From assembly GCA_013368315.1 (NCBI GenBank), contig JAACJM010000049.1:372001-436000 (forward strand): a DNA stretch of 64,000 nt, given 5' to 3'. Within the stretch, counting starts at the first letter, position 1. Each line of letters opens with the position of its first letter. Made by a program: the position numbers and the translations under genes. This stretch comes from Tetrapyrgos nigripes (taxonomy: Eukaryota; Basidiomycota; Agaricomycetes; Agaricales; Campanellaceae). Positions 46,201 through 57,196 of the stretch are shown here, piece after piece. The notes beneath the pieces were generated by a model, which saw nothing but the letters and a program-made list of their open reading frames with translations, searched no databases and was not told where the DNA came from.

Positions 46201-46976
46201 ATGTCCCAAAAGTCAAAGAACACCTCCACAACCTAGAAGTACTATGGGAAGAGTTGAAAGCAAGTCTGACAACTGCTGCAGAGCTGATGAAGAGACAAAA
46301 TATGGATCATGTAAAAGAAGGGGTGAAATTCAAAGTTGGAGACAAAGTACTATTGGATGGAAAGAACTTGAAGACAACAAGGCTAAAAGCTAAGTTGGCA
46401 AATCGTTGTCATGGACCCTTCAAGATCACTGATGTAATCAGCGAAGTTAACTACCATCTCAAATTGCCGAACACTTGGCAGATCCATCCAGTCTTCCATG
46501 CTTCGCTTCTGTCACCATACAAAGAAACTGAAGCCCATGGAGTGAACTACCCAGGCGAACCAGCCAAATTGCTTCCAGAAGATAATGAATATGATGTCAA
46601 GGCAATTTTGGATTCTAAACCAACTAGGAATCGACAGAGAGTGCAGTATTTAGTCAAGTGGTTAGACTATGCAGACTCAGAAAATTCATGGGAACCGGTG
46701 TCAGGATTGACAAAATTGAAGGATATGATTGAAACCTTCCATCAACAACATCCAGATGCATATTGTCCACCAAACCTCATACAACCTGGGTCTACATTGC
46801 AGTCAATGGGAATTAGCTTAGGGGATATTTGGAGAAGTACGCATGTGCTCCAGGCGAAAGCACAGCTTAAAGAGGGGGTAATGTCACAAACTGCTACAGT
46901 TCTCTGTCCTCCTTCCTCTTTTACTTCATTATTGAACCCTTTCTCTGATCATTCATCTATCGCATTCCCTCGATAA
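43270..46976 (+). pseudogene. Gypsy pol with C-terminal chromodomain, broken
   Basis: Protease DSGAEG is near 43,512. RT starts near 43,850 ([20 protein letters not shown]) and its catalytic box reads YMDNIL at about 44,437 instead of YMDDIL, so a catalytic Asp is lost. RNase H has [12 protein letters not shown] (44,874). Integrase has the HHCC region (HDSLTAGHPGQF...CATCQ, 45,508-45,640), DFITDLPEC (45,721) and TDGKTERFNQE (45,998). The chromodomain VQYLVKWLDYADSENSWEP lies at about 46,641-46,697. Stops at 44,272, 44,506, 44,653, 44,734, 45,096-45,101, 45,171, 45,189, 45,450, 45,813, 45,903 and 46,170 are all TGA. Frame changes occur near 43,560-43,790. Non-functional. Confidence 0.9.
46869..46880 (+). 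other. Gypsy polypurine tract
   Basis: AAAGAGGGGGTA sits one base before the 3' LTR start and is the expected plus-strand primer. Confidence 0.7.
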
Positions 46977-47378
46977 ACCTTTTATCCCTATGTTTCTGAC
47001 TTTGAACTTTATAAAACCTGTCAAACTCTATAATAACTGTCAATCAATCTTCCCATCTTTCTTATCTCTTATCCATTCTTCCTATCTTTAACTTGATTGA
47101 TCTGATCTTCCTATCTTTCTCAACCATATGGCATCATTCTATTTTTACTTACTTTTCTCATCTCTTCGCATTTCTCATATATACTCGAGATCTCTTGTAA
47201 CTGATTCCCCAGTTTGTTCACTTTGTCTCTGCTCTGTACTACTACTATGCAGTGTAGAGCCTAGTCAGCCTACTCATCTCTCTCTCTCTCCACATCTCAT
47301 TTACATCTCTCAATCTATCTGCTTTGTATCTGCTTTTTCTCAGTGTGTGACTTGGGTGGTTATTTGAGTGTATCGACA
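46882..47378 (+). repeat. Gypsy 3' LTR
   Basis: 497 bp, starting TGTCACAAACTGCTACAG and ending GTGTATCGACA. It has an 18 bp stretch (around 46,965-46,985) not present in the 5' LTR. Confidence 0.92.
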
Positions 47379-47383
47379 ACCCC

Positions 47384-47789
47384 AACCTGCTGTACCTTTC
47401 GTCCCATCTTCACTTCTGTCTCTGCTCCCTCTAGTCCTCCATCTGTGCCTGCATCACCTCTGCCTCCAGTGTCCCCTATTCCATCTTCAGCCATACCAAC
47501 AGCCTGTCCCAGTCCTACACTTGCACCCACTCCATCTCCTCTTCCTGTGTCACCAGCCCCATTCAGCCCTGTTGCCTCCCCAATCACCAACATTGACATG
47601 TCCTTCGCTGCCCTTGAAAACCTTCTTCAAGCTCTTGTCAACAACCAAAACCAACTGCAGCAGGCAATCACCAACTTGGTCAATAGGCCTGTCCATGAGT
47701 CCTCAGATAAAACTTTAACTCACATACTGCTCAACCTTACATGCTGGCCTCAACTCTTAAGCTTCCCCTCATCTAAGTATGTTGTATAA
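47384..47789 (+). pseudogene. retroelement-like ORF, 3' half
   Basis: Continues the 40,313-40,578 frame: a Pro/Ser-rich linker, then MSFAALENLLQALVNNQNQL and QQAITNLV, a helical Gln/Asn-rich segment like the N-terminal coiled part of fungal Gypsy Gag proteins. It degenerates after SSDKT and stops at 47,789. Confidence 0.6.
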
Positions 47790-48126
47790 AGTGCATATGC
47801 ATGAAGCAAAAAGCTAGTTTAGGGCTGGCTTAGGGTCACCAGTTCCAAGGTATAAAGAGCTGGCTTCATGGTAATATACTGTCTTCCTTGCTTTCTTTCT
47901 CTCCTCAGGGCCCATCAAATGAGTGTTGACAAGCTTATAGGTGTGTATGTTGGACGGGTTCACACTCTTTACCATTGTTGATCATTTTTTCTACATTTTC
48001 TTTTCTATCTCTCACTGGAATCACATGTCTGCTGGTTCCAGTCACAAATGCAAAGGTGACTTCTATCTTTCAAGTCTTCTATGGTACACTCTTAATTGAT
48101 GTGACCAGTTTTACAACTATCACATG
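47790..48126. other. CpG-poor spacer
   Basis: Nothing recognisable. Confidence 0.45.
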
Positions 48127-48870
48127 CAGATGTTGACTCAGATTTGGATTCTGATGTTCCTCACCATACTGCTGTTGCCAAGAAGGGGAAGCCGAATGCA
48201 GAGCCTTCAGACCCCTTGCATGAGCTCATACAGGGAAAGAAATCTGTAGTCAAAGTTATTAAACTTACAGAAGCTCTGGAAGTCTGGCCTATTCCTCCCA
48301 AGGAGTCTTCTACTGCATACATTCTGGATCTGAACAGTAACCCAGAGTACCTCTACAATAGCAACAAAATGTTGATTGTTGATGCTTTCGTTAAGAAGCA
48401 AGTATGTTCTTGAGTTGCTTGGGTGCTTCATGGTGTCCTTCTCACATTTAGTAGTGCCAGGATGCATGGGATGGTGATACAGGTACTGGAAAGAAGTTGA
48501 TGCTTGTTCCTCTTCTCAATCCCACTAATGGCAGAGTTCTCTGTCAGCATTCAACTCTGGGCTGCAAAGGCTGTCATATGTGTTCAGAGTTTGATGACAC
48601 ATTACTTGAGAACTTTGAACACTGGAGCCCAGATGAGCAGACACAAGATGATTTGATAGTGAAGGCTATTGCAGAGGCTAATGAGCGGGGATGTAGTAGT
48701 ATCTTTACCCAAACCACTGTGTGAGTTTTCACTCCTGTCAGCTAGTTGTATATTTACTGAGTCATGACTAGATTTTATTGTGGTGTCGCAGAGATTGATG
48801 GGGTCCGGTGTCAAGGGCATGCTATCTATATAAAATGTGACTACCTGTGTGAGGATTTTGGTGGCTAATT
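48127..48870 (+). pseudogene. transposon-associated protein relic with introns
   Basis: Exon-like blocks with GT-AG borders: about 48,129-48,401 (HHTAVAKKGKPNAEPSD... to AFVKKQ), about 48,463-48,718 (DAWDGDTGTGKKLMLVPLL...CKGCHMCSEFDDTLLENFEHW...ANERGCSSIF), and about 48,792-48,867 (EIDGVRCQGHAIYIKCDYLC). Cys-pair spacing and the ANER segment recall hypothetical proteins found beside transposons in Agaricales; this is from memory. GDTGTGKK resembles a P-loop but nothing else supports an ATPase. Confidence 0.4.
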
Positions 48871-49231
48871 AACTGAGCAAGGCACAAAAGTCACATGATC
48901 TGCACAGCCTTCCAATGGAAACATGGCTGCACCTTACTGCTGCTATTTCCATTGATGCCATACAATGCACATACTGGCACATGCAAACTGCAAACCTAAA
49001 CTTATGAAACCTAAACATCTGCCTCATGTCAGCAAACTTTTGTCTATGTAATGTGACTTGGACACTTTCTGTGTCTTTGCTCTACTTCTAAAGCTATATT
49101 GAGGTACCAGAGAGCCTCAACTGTGGTACATGTAAGGCTGATTTATGAATCAACTGACTGCCTCAATTACTGACTCTGTGCATCTCAGAGGTGCATTTTC
49201 AATGTGAATATTGTTTTTCTGAATTCTTTTC
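48871..49231. other. CpG-poor spacer
   Basis: No gene is supported; the frames are broken. Confidence 0.4.
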
Positions 49232-49600
49232 ATGAAACTGAATAAATTCCAGACCAAACTCTTCAAGAACAAACTTTTTCTCTTTCCCTTTTCCTCTGAC
49301 CCAGTCTATAGCACTATTGACATGTATGTACTTGAGATTATCTGTGGGGTTGGATATCAGAAACCCAGTGTTTTCTCATGGGCAGTTGTATGTGGCACTT
49401 TCAAGGTGCACACCAGCCTCAAAAATAAATGTTTTATTTCCAGAGTCAGAAGAGGAGGTGGAGGAGGAGCTTGGTTTCAAACTGTTCTCTGATAGTGGTC
49501 ATTTGCTTGCATGTGTGGGAGATGCAGAAGGCATTCAAGCGCAAAGCTTTGCAGATTTGTTCTCAAGGGCTACACTATCCATTGTCAAGTGGTTTACATG
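49232..49600 (+). pseudogene. PIF1/Helitron-type helicase, C-terminal relic
   Basis: GLDIRNPVFSHGQLYVALSR at about 49,344-49,403 is the C-terminal motif VI region of PIF1-family helicases, and is followed by INVLFPESEEE. Upstream, MKLNKFQTKL (49,232) looks like a decayed INKSQGQT motif, in a different frame from the rest. Helitrons encode such helicases fused to a Rep domain, but no Rep domain is visible. Non-functional. Confidence 0.75.
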
Positions 49601-50980
49601 ATCTGGATGCAGACACTGTACTTAAGCTTCTGTGGAAGACGTGTGCAGTACATTTTCACTGGTACATCAATTACTCTTTCAAAAGACTCTTACTTTCTGA
49701 TGAACTGGTATCCACAGTGGAATCTTCAATATCAAGTCTTATATCTCAGTGGAAGACTTTAACTATCTTTTGAAGCTTTCCCAGCCTTGATTCTGATATA
49801 CAGATAGCACAGTTCATTTCCTAGTGTGACACACACACTAATGAAAAGTTCATTGGTGAGTTGCACCTCTAAATTATACTTGATGTAGTTCAGTCTGACC
49901 ATCAAGACTGCTTCAAAGCCTGAGGAACTCAACAGGAAAGTCAACGAAAGCATCAGAAACTAAATGACAAGGAAGAAGCTCTTACTGTGGAGCTAAAGGC
50001 TACTCATAACAGGTCTAAACAGTTATTGGAGCAAATTAAAGGTATCAAGGGAGCTCAAAACCACTCACCAGCCAAGTCTTCCAGTGTGAAGATTACATCT
50101 ATCAGACTGGAGTCATCAGGTGCGTTCTTTTTTGCCTGTTAGAAAATTCTGCTTGACACACATCCAATACAGTTCAGCTAGAATATTTGACTGTGCCACA
50201 AAGCTATTCCACACCCAAAACAAATTGTGTCATTTCCATGGCTACTCTGTCATCAAGTAGGAGCACCCAACCAGCTCCAGCTCCCAGAGAGACTCATGTA
50301 CACAGCTCTTTTTCTATTCAATGATATGAAGACAAGCTGACTGTATTTATCACACCTAACAGTTCTCATAGACTTAAGTCACAATATGCCAACACAGCAA
50401 ATATGTCAGTGTGGGCCACTGTATACAGTGGCAGGTAAGAGTCCTCATCCCATTGCACAAAATGCAATAGACTCTGAAGAGGTAGATGTGGGTCATGGAC
50501 CGGGCACTGGGTACTGGTCACTGGTTTGTTGCTCAACAAAAGTTGACAGAGAATTTGCAGAGAAGCTTGGTGCTGAGTCTGCTGAGCTGACAGAATAGGA
50601 TATATTTTCCTGGGATACAAAAAATGTGGCCATTTGAGCTCACAATAAGACTCATCCTATAAATAGGACTTGTAATTCTCAGTGCCCAGTACAGCCAACT
50701 ACATGCAGACTCCCTTGTGCAAAGTTTGGACCCAGGCTACACAACTGTCTCAGAAATCTGACAACTGGGACTGGAAAACAATTAGTAATGCACTGGCTGA
50801 ATGTGATGGTCCAGTACTCAACCCTAGCACCTACTATTACACTCCATCTCCCTGAGGTCAACTCCGGCTGTTCCCCGTTGATGGAGATGAAGATATTTTG
50901 GCTTCCTTTCCAGCCCCTTCAAAGCATCAGTAGAGTAATGTATTTACTTCCACCACTTTAATTCCCTCTTTCTGGTGTAT

Positions 50981-51150
50981 TAATTTCATAGTAGGTTATG
51001 GCTACTAATTGAGATCTTCGATACATACTATATACTTGTGTTAATGTGCTATGCAAGCAGAGGACTAATTTCATAGTAGTTTATTGCTACTAATTGATAC
51101 CTGCAATACATAGTATAGACTCATGTTAATGTGCTATGCAAGCAGAGGTC
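50981..51150 (+). repeat. two tandem copies of an 85 bp unit
   Basis: TAATTTCATAGTAG starts both copies (50,981 and 51,066) and TTAATGTGCTATGCAAGCAG ends both. They differ by several substitutions. Confidence 0.8.
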
Positions 51151-51187
51151 AAGAGGTGTGCAGCCAGTCTACCTGAGACCAGACCTT

Positions 51188-51209
51188 GGGGGGGGGGGAG
51201 GGGAGGGGG
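51188..51209 (+). repeat. G-tract cluster
   Basis: Eleven G, then A, four G, A, five G. This could fold as a G-quadruplex. Confidence 0.8.
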
Positions 51210-52400
51210 TCTGGAGAGGGCTTATGACCCAAAAGTACATCATGCTCTAGAGAGTGTATAGACCAAATTTCTGGAGTCATCTCTGCTGGCTGGATGAAGT
51301 ACAGTGTAGAAGAGTTAACTATATCAGAAAAGGGCAAACTTACTGCAAAAATCTGCCTTCCAACTGGCAAGTACAACACATCCACATTCAACCTCAGGGA
51401 ACCAGGCCTGACTGCATGATCAGGTTGCCTGGGTAAGTGGTCATGTCAAATCAGGGCTCATCAGACCAAATCACCTCTGATAGGGCCAAGGTTTGCAACT
51501 GGTCAGGATGGAAAGGAAGGTTAGATTCATATAATACCAGTACAAATTACAAATGCAATGATAGACCATGCCATGATGTATATATGTACACAACCATCAA
51601 TCATCAAAGTCCTCTACAATATTTCATTCACCAAGACTGCCCAATTCAATTCGTCCAGAGTGACCTTGGTGGTTTTGCAAACAATGTCGGTATCCTTTTG
51701 GTTGAGGAAGTAGCTTTCACAAATCCTCTGTTTCCTTGAGATTCGTAGAGTTCTGAAGAGGAGATTTTTTGTAGGGGTAAATCCCAAACTGCCTTCCCAA
51801 ATTGGGAAAGCATCGAAGAAGGAACAAGTGTTTACCTAAAGGAGAGCTGAGACTGCGCGAATGGAAATTAAAGAGAAGTGTTCCGAGTATCCAAACAGAA
51901 GGTTCCATGCAAAGAGTAGGCCGTAGTTGGTATATGCAACTGAGAAGAGGCCTGGCAGTCTGGATTCAGGTATTGGACGCAACGGGAGAGCTCAGCCTAA
52001 CAAAAATGGAAGGTCCCCGTGAGCTCTACCCAATCAAAATTGTTAAGATGACGTAGCTTTTGCCCAAATGTCAAGTAACAAACAACTAATTGTTTACTTA
52101 CACGCTAAGTGCAAGTTGCTCCATTACCCTATATATTCATTAGTGTAGACCCTTCATTACCATTCAATACTAGTAATCCTTATATATACGCATGTACTCT
52201 TGACTCTAATACGACCGGTGCGAATTGAAGTCGATACCGGTGAACGCGGTACGCGTAGAGGGGAAGTGGGCGAATTGCTTTTGGATATTGCTCTGCCATC
52301 CACTGATCAGGCCTTCTCAGTTCGGTCATCCTGATCAGTATGATCATGCTTATCACGACTTTTTCGTCCTTATCCCTCTGACCACTGGGGTGTTTCGCTG

Positions 52401-53152
52401 ATGGATTCATCAGGCCACATCAGCCCAGGTAAGGCCTGATTCGGCAATTGCATTTTTTCTGACATTAGGTGTTATCTGGGGCGAGCTGATTTGGGGACAG
52501 CGGGACTTCGTTACGGATTGCAAGTCTGGGAGCTTGAAGCTAGACAAGTTTACGCTTGAGGCGCAGTGCTACGCTGACGAGAAAAAAGAACAAACAAAGA
52601 CATCCAAGTTGGACCTCAGTTGCTACCTCCAGGTGCGTTTAACCTCTGTAACTACATCCAGCTATTCTGAGCCTCGGCTACTTCCTTCAGGTCTTTGACA
52701 GCAATTTGGGCATCAAGGTGACTGACGGCACCGAGGTGTCCGAGCTGTTCAGCGGAGAAAAGTGGATGAAGTTCAGGATTATCAAAGAGCCTAGTTCCCA
52801 GAAGCTGGATGTTGGTGCATTCAAAAATGCCTTCCGTTCCATTGCCGAGACAGTTATCGAGCAGGTTGTGAAAGAGGTGACGGATGAGTTCAAGTTGGAT
52901 TCAGCTAAACGGATCAAGCAGGCACTGGAGGATAACCCTCAGGGAGAGGTGGTCGAAACCGTTAAGGAGATTGTGGATAAGCATGTTAAGGATTTCATGG
53001 AGCAGGAGGTTGAAAAAGCTTTCAAAGATGCGAAGGAGAAAGTTGACCAAGCTTTCGAAGATGCGAAGAAGGGGGTTTTGGAGGCTTGCACGACGATGAA
53101 AGAGAAAGCTATCGAGGAAGCCACAAAGGAGTTGTTAACTTATGTCAATTAA
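52401..53152 (+). CDS. small protein: possible CVNH-like lectin domain plus amphipathic helical tail
   Basis: Three exons, 52,401-52,428, 52,469-52,632 and 52,691-53,152, with GT-AG borders and consistent phases, give 217 residues. No signal peptide. Residues about 21-75 (RDFVTDCKSGSLKLDKFTLE, AQCYAD, TSKLDLSCYL) have the spacing of a cyanovirin-N homology fold: Phe-x-Cys early, L-A/E-x-C in the middle, S-x-LDL-x-C later. This is suggestive only. After a linker with KWMKFRI, residues about 105-217 are almost pure charged amphipathic helix (EQVVKEVTDEF, EKAFKDAKEKVDQAFEDAK), like membrane-binding or coiled-coil tails. The gene lies alone in a short CpG-rich island between repeat DNA and NUP42. 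Confidence 0.7.
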
Positions 53153-54219
53153 CTTATGTCGACCTCGAAAATGTTACCACGACCTAAAACTCCCACCCCT
53201 TTTCGTTGCCACAGCCGGTCTTTGCCCTTCCCGACAACTGGTCCAGACTCAGTCTGGACCAGATCCAAGGACTGTTGACGTCAATAATCACGACGTCATG
53301 CCAGCGTGTCAAATTTGAAATCAGTCTGCTTAACGCCCTTCTTCCCTTTCCACACTGGATAGGGGTCGAGGAATTTGAGCTTCTTATACAAAACATAACC
53401 AGTCCACTCCTAACCTGGATTCCTATCAATGGCCCATTCAATTTTGCAGAAAATAGGCTTTTGTGCCCTGCAATAACCACTTTACGTCCTCTGACTCTGA
53501 AAGTTCACAACTCGTCTAAGATTTGTTCAAGTTGCTGAAAGGTTCTTTGTGAAGAATTAGTAATAATCTTACAGAACAATCAACAAAAGATTGATGCAAA
53601 ATTCTGTATGAGGAACAGTCTCTATTCCACTCAACATAAAAACGAAAGATAGATGCGTACTATAAGACCAGTGTACACCTTGCCATGAAGGAGACGCGAT
53701 ACTGTTCCTAGATTGAAGAGAGCAAGGAACTCTTGCCCTGTAGATTAACGCTGCTTCTCGAATTGAGACTCAGAGAACTGTCCACGACTACCAATACTCG
53801 AGCCAGTGTATTAGAACAATAGAGATAGAAACTTGTATGTATTCGAGATCTCTTCAAGTCCCTTTTATACCTACTACAATACATTCTAGAATGTTCTACT
53901 TCTACAACTATGTATGAGTAAGTATCTATGAGTATGAGTAAGATAGCTCCAAGAGGTGAGTAAGATATTACTGAGCACTTGAAGAGTTGCTCATGGAATA
54001 GTGTCAAAGACAACAGGAAGTTCAACACAGTTCACCTGCATAACCTGAGAAATTAGACTACGTGAAAGGGCCTCGTAACTTGCCACGCGAAGCGAAGGCC
54101 CTTTGCCCCAGTTGGGTGCAGTAGCTTCCGAAAGAGCATTTGCCGTGAGAATGACTTGCTTTGTTTGGAATTGCCTGCCTGAAAGGCTTGCTGCTCGACG
54201 ACGACGACGACGAGCGGGT
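53153..54219. other. intergenic with one unassigned ORF and a palindrome
   Basis: A 110-codon frame at 53,206-53,538 (starts MPQPVFALPDNW) has no recognised domain and may be a gene fragment. A palindrome with 10 bp arms GGTCCAGACT / AGTCTGGACC and a 1-base centre lies at 53,240-53,260. Repeated tatgagtaag units occur near 53,911-53,942. The end is the NUP42 promoter with a (CGA)n run at about 54,196-54,214. Confidence 0.45.
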
Positions 54220-56543
54220 ATGGTGAGTATGTCTTTTTCTTTTTCTCTCCCTTCACTAAGACCAACTATTGCTAGGCAGTGTGTCAATTCTACCTGCGAG
54301 GGACATGCAAATTCGGTGATAGATGTAGGAACGAGCATCCTCCTCCTGGTCAAGGTGGTGGTTCTGGTTTTGGAGGTCAAGGCGGTCCTGGGTTCGGAGG
54401 GTCGTCTTTTGGGAGTATGTCCCTCTCTACTCGAAAACAGAGGAGAAATTAACCCATGAATTATTTCAGACCAATCCTGGACTAACAATAACAATAATAG
54501 CAATAACGCCGCTAGTGCACCCAAAGTACAACTATTCACGTCTGTCCCTTCCCTTCACCGCTATGTGTTCATCTGACTCCCTCATCTACAGCGTAGACTC
54601 TTTAACAAACGACCTCGCACCCGGTAAAGAGAAACCTTCCTGGCCACTCTCTTCATTCGGTGCAGCAAAACATGAAACAAATCTCGTGTCGGGGCTGGAT
54701 CAGAGTTTTGAGGAGTTGAGGGTCAAGGCTGTGGGGGCTATGAAGGAGGGAGGGAACGCGTTGAATCAGTATATCCAGTATGAGGCTACGCAGATTGCGA
54801 ATGCTGATCAGCAGTATAATGTGTGTGTCCTCTTTGCTTTTCCTTTCCTTTTTTCCCTTCCCTCTGCCAATTCCGACTCTTTTATATGTATCCTCCTTCT
54901 AACGCCTCGCTACAGAACGCCCGCTCAAACATCCAAGCAGCCTACGACCAAGCAATCAAACAAAGCCAAGTCGTTAGTATGTTGAATAATATACCCGCCG
55001 CTGCCTCTTCTACCTCGACCCCTGCCTCAACATCCGTTTTTGGTCAACCATCAACTACAGCAACGAGTGCGTTTGGAGGTGGAGTTGGAGGGGGACGACG
55101 TCCGTGTTCGGTCAACCATCCAATCCAACAAACACAACCTCGGTCTTCGGTCAACCCTCAAACCCAACAAACCCAACGTCAGTATTTGCCCAGCCCTCTA
55201 ACCCAAACCCAAACCCAACGAGTGCATTCGGCGGTGCTGGTACTGGTGCTACTACCACAACAAACAGTGTATTCGGTAAACCTTCCTTCGGTCAACCCGC
55301 TTTCGGGCAGACTGGGTTCGGTGGTACTCCAACCACTTCCGCCAATACCAACAACACGACTACACCTACACCTACAACTGCGTTTGGTACCCCATCTGCG
55401 ACCTCGACATCGGCATTTGGTACCCCCTCCACTGCCTCCACGTCTGCGTTTGGCAAACCCTCATTCGGTCAACCATCCACCCTCGGGAACACGACTAATA
55501 CTAGTAGTTCCTTGATCAAACCAGCGACTACAGGGGCATTTGGGTCCACCGGTGCGACAAGTGCTTTTGGTTCTGCAGGTGCAGGGGGGACGGGGACGGG
55601 AAGTGGGGGAGGAGCGTTCTCAGCGTTTGCAGGGAAACCTTCTGTGTTTGGAGCTCCTGCTGGGTCTACAGGGACGACGACGACGGGTGCAAGTGTGTTT
55701 GGACAGCCAGCGGGTGCCGGTGGAGGGAAAATTGTTTTTGGACAGCCTGCTGGTGGTACGACGAATGTGTTTGGGCAACCTGCCAGCGGAGGAACAACGT
55801 CGGTTTTTGGACAACCTGCGTCTGGTGGGGGTAGTACAAGTGTATTCGGCCAGCCAGCAGGTAGTACTACCACTTCCGTTTTCGGTCAACCCGCCTCCTC
55901 ATCAAACTCAAACGCACCCACATCTGTCTTTGGCCAACCTGCCTCTGCCTCTGGTACTACCGCATCCGTCTTCGGTCAGCCCGCCACAGGCTCAACAACC
56001 TCCGTTTTCGGTCAACCAGCTTCAGGTTCAGCTCCTCCCACCTTACCCTTACCCCTATCATCAGCCATGTCAACCTCAACCTCCACTTCTAATCCCCCCT
56101 CTGCAATTCCTATGAGTGCTTCTACTTCGGGGCAAGGACCTGGTTTTGGTTCTGGGTCTGGGAATGCATTTGGGTCTGGGTCAGGGTCTGGTAATGCGTT
56201 TGGTGGGTCTGGGTCTGTTGGGAATGCGTTTGGGTCTACCTCTACCTCTACCGTCTCCCCCTTCGCAGCCTCCAGACCCTCAGGTTTAGGCTCATCTTCC
56301 CCCTTTGCATCGGGCCCAACCTCAACCTCAAACCCGGGCTCAAGTTTAGGCACGGGCTCAACACAACCCCTATCCTTTCCCTCCCCAATCTACCGCCCAG
56401 GAACAACCCCCTACGACGCTCTCCTTCCACAAGGGTACATGGATATGGTACCCGAAGGAGTTAGGGAGGTTTTTAAAGCGGGGAAGTTTAGTTTTGGACC
56501 TGGGGGTGTACCAGATTGGGTTCCGCCTTTGGAGATGAGGTGA
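54220..56543 (+). CDS. NUP42: nucleoporin NUP42-like, CCCH zinc finger plus FG repeats
   Basis: The first coding exon is only the ATG (54,220-54,222) followed by GTGAGT. Exon 2 from 54,276 reads [21 protein letters not shown], a CCCH finger (Cx7Cx5Cx3H) as in NUP42/hCG1. Later exons give [20 protein letters not shown] and [13 protein letters not shown], then a long FG domain with many SVFGQP units. The end, [16 protein letters not shown] then [11 protein letters not shown], resembles the Gle1-binding C-terminus of Nup42. The protein sits on the cytoplasmic face of nuclear pores and helps Gle1/Dbp5-driven mRNA export (known for the family). Near 55,085 the FG frame shifts at a five-G run. Either one base differs there or an 84 bp intron (GTCCGT...GTCAG, about 55,098-55,181) removes it. 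Confidence 0.9.
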
Positions 56544-57196
56544 GATAGGTTGGATTGGATTATTAGTGCTTAGTACATACAAGTTGTCGTCGTCTTGTCG
56601 TCTTGTCGTCTTTTTGTATTTTTACACTTACACGTGTCTGATCACTAGCACCAGCACCAGCTTGAAGTTTGAAGCTTCACCTGATATTCTGCGGACCTTG
56701 GTTTGCAGAATGAAGAGCACACACGTGGAGATTTCTGCTCTTCGTCCTTGACACCCACCGCCAAATCGTCAAGCTGACTCCTAGCCGGGGGCGATGGAGC
56801 CAGGACATTACCTATGCGGCCTTCTTTCTTTGGCTTCTGTCTGTCTTTCTTCCATATGCTGTTTCTCTGCTCTGATGTTGCCTCATTGCAATTCTTGATT
56901 TTCTACAAAGTTCAACACCGGTGCATCGCTGGCAGGATTATTGTTTGAAGGGGGACAATAGCATTCGCAAAGTTTTATGTCTGTCTTTTCTGAGGTCGTT
57001 GTTTACTGTGATCTTTCAAGCCCAGTGAAAAACGACGCCGGGCACGTCCGACGATGTCTGACCGTGTCCGGAAATAATAGGGAAAACCGCGTCTGCCAGT
57101 CATTTCGGAAAGAATCAGAAAGAAAAAAGTTGGAAAATGACCATATACCAGATTTTTTCAGAAAGATTTCTGGCCGTATCCGACCATTACTGAGAG
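56544..57196. other. intergenic between NUP42 and its inverted fragment
   Basis: No gene is supported. It contains a (TCGTCTTG) short repeat just after NUP42 (about 56,585-56,612). Confidence 0.45.

Larger units (their letters stand above)
40579..47378 (+). mobile_element. chromodomain Gypsy (chromovirus) LTR retrotransposon, inactivated
   Basis: 6.8 kb between LTRs of 479 and 497 bp that begin TGTCA and end GACA. The flanks ATCCC (40,574-40,578) and ACCCC (47,379-47,383) are a 5 bp target duplication with one transition. Internal order is gag with a CCHC knuckle, protease, RT, RNase H, integrase and chromodomain. At least fifteen in-frame stops in gag-pol are all TGA, several at places where related elements have Arg. 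The LTRs also differ by an 18 bp indel. Confidence 0.95.
49601..52400. other. decayed repeat DNA with a tandem repeat and a G-run
   Basis: No gene is supported. There are short Lys/Gln-rich frames near 49,930-50,120 and a 70-codon Cys-containing frame at 50,386-50,598 with no known domain. CpG is low until about 51.8 kb and then rises. Confidence 0.45.

Noticed and set aside
48463..48530. GDTGTGKK read as a Walker A motif
   Set aside because: Spacing is not GxxxxGKS/T, and no Walker B or ATPase context follows.
53991..54539. 182-codon frame opposite the NUP42 5' end, and a similar 194-codon frame at 57,228-57,812
   Set aside because: Their similarity to each other comes from the inverted DNA duplication. 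Both are antisense shadows of NUP42 sequence, not a gene pair.
55469..55889. Open frames antisense to the NUP42 FG domain
   Set aside because: They are mirror products of the repetitive FG codons, with no independent support.
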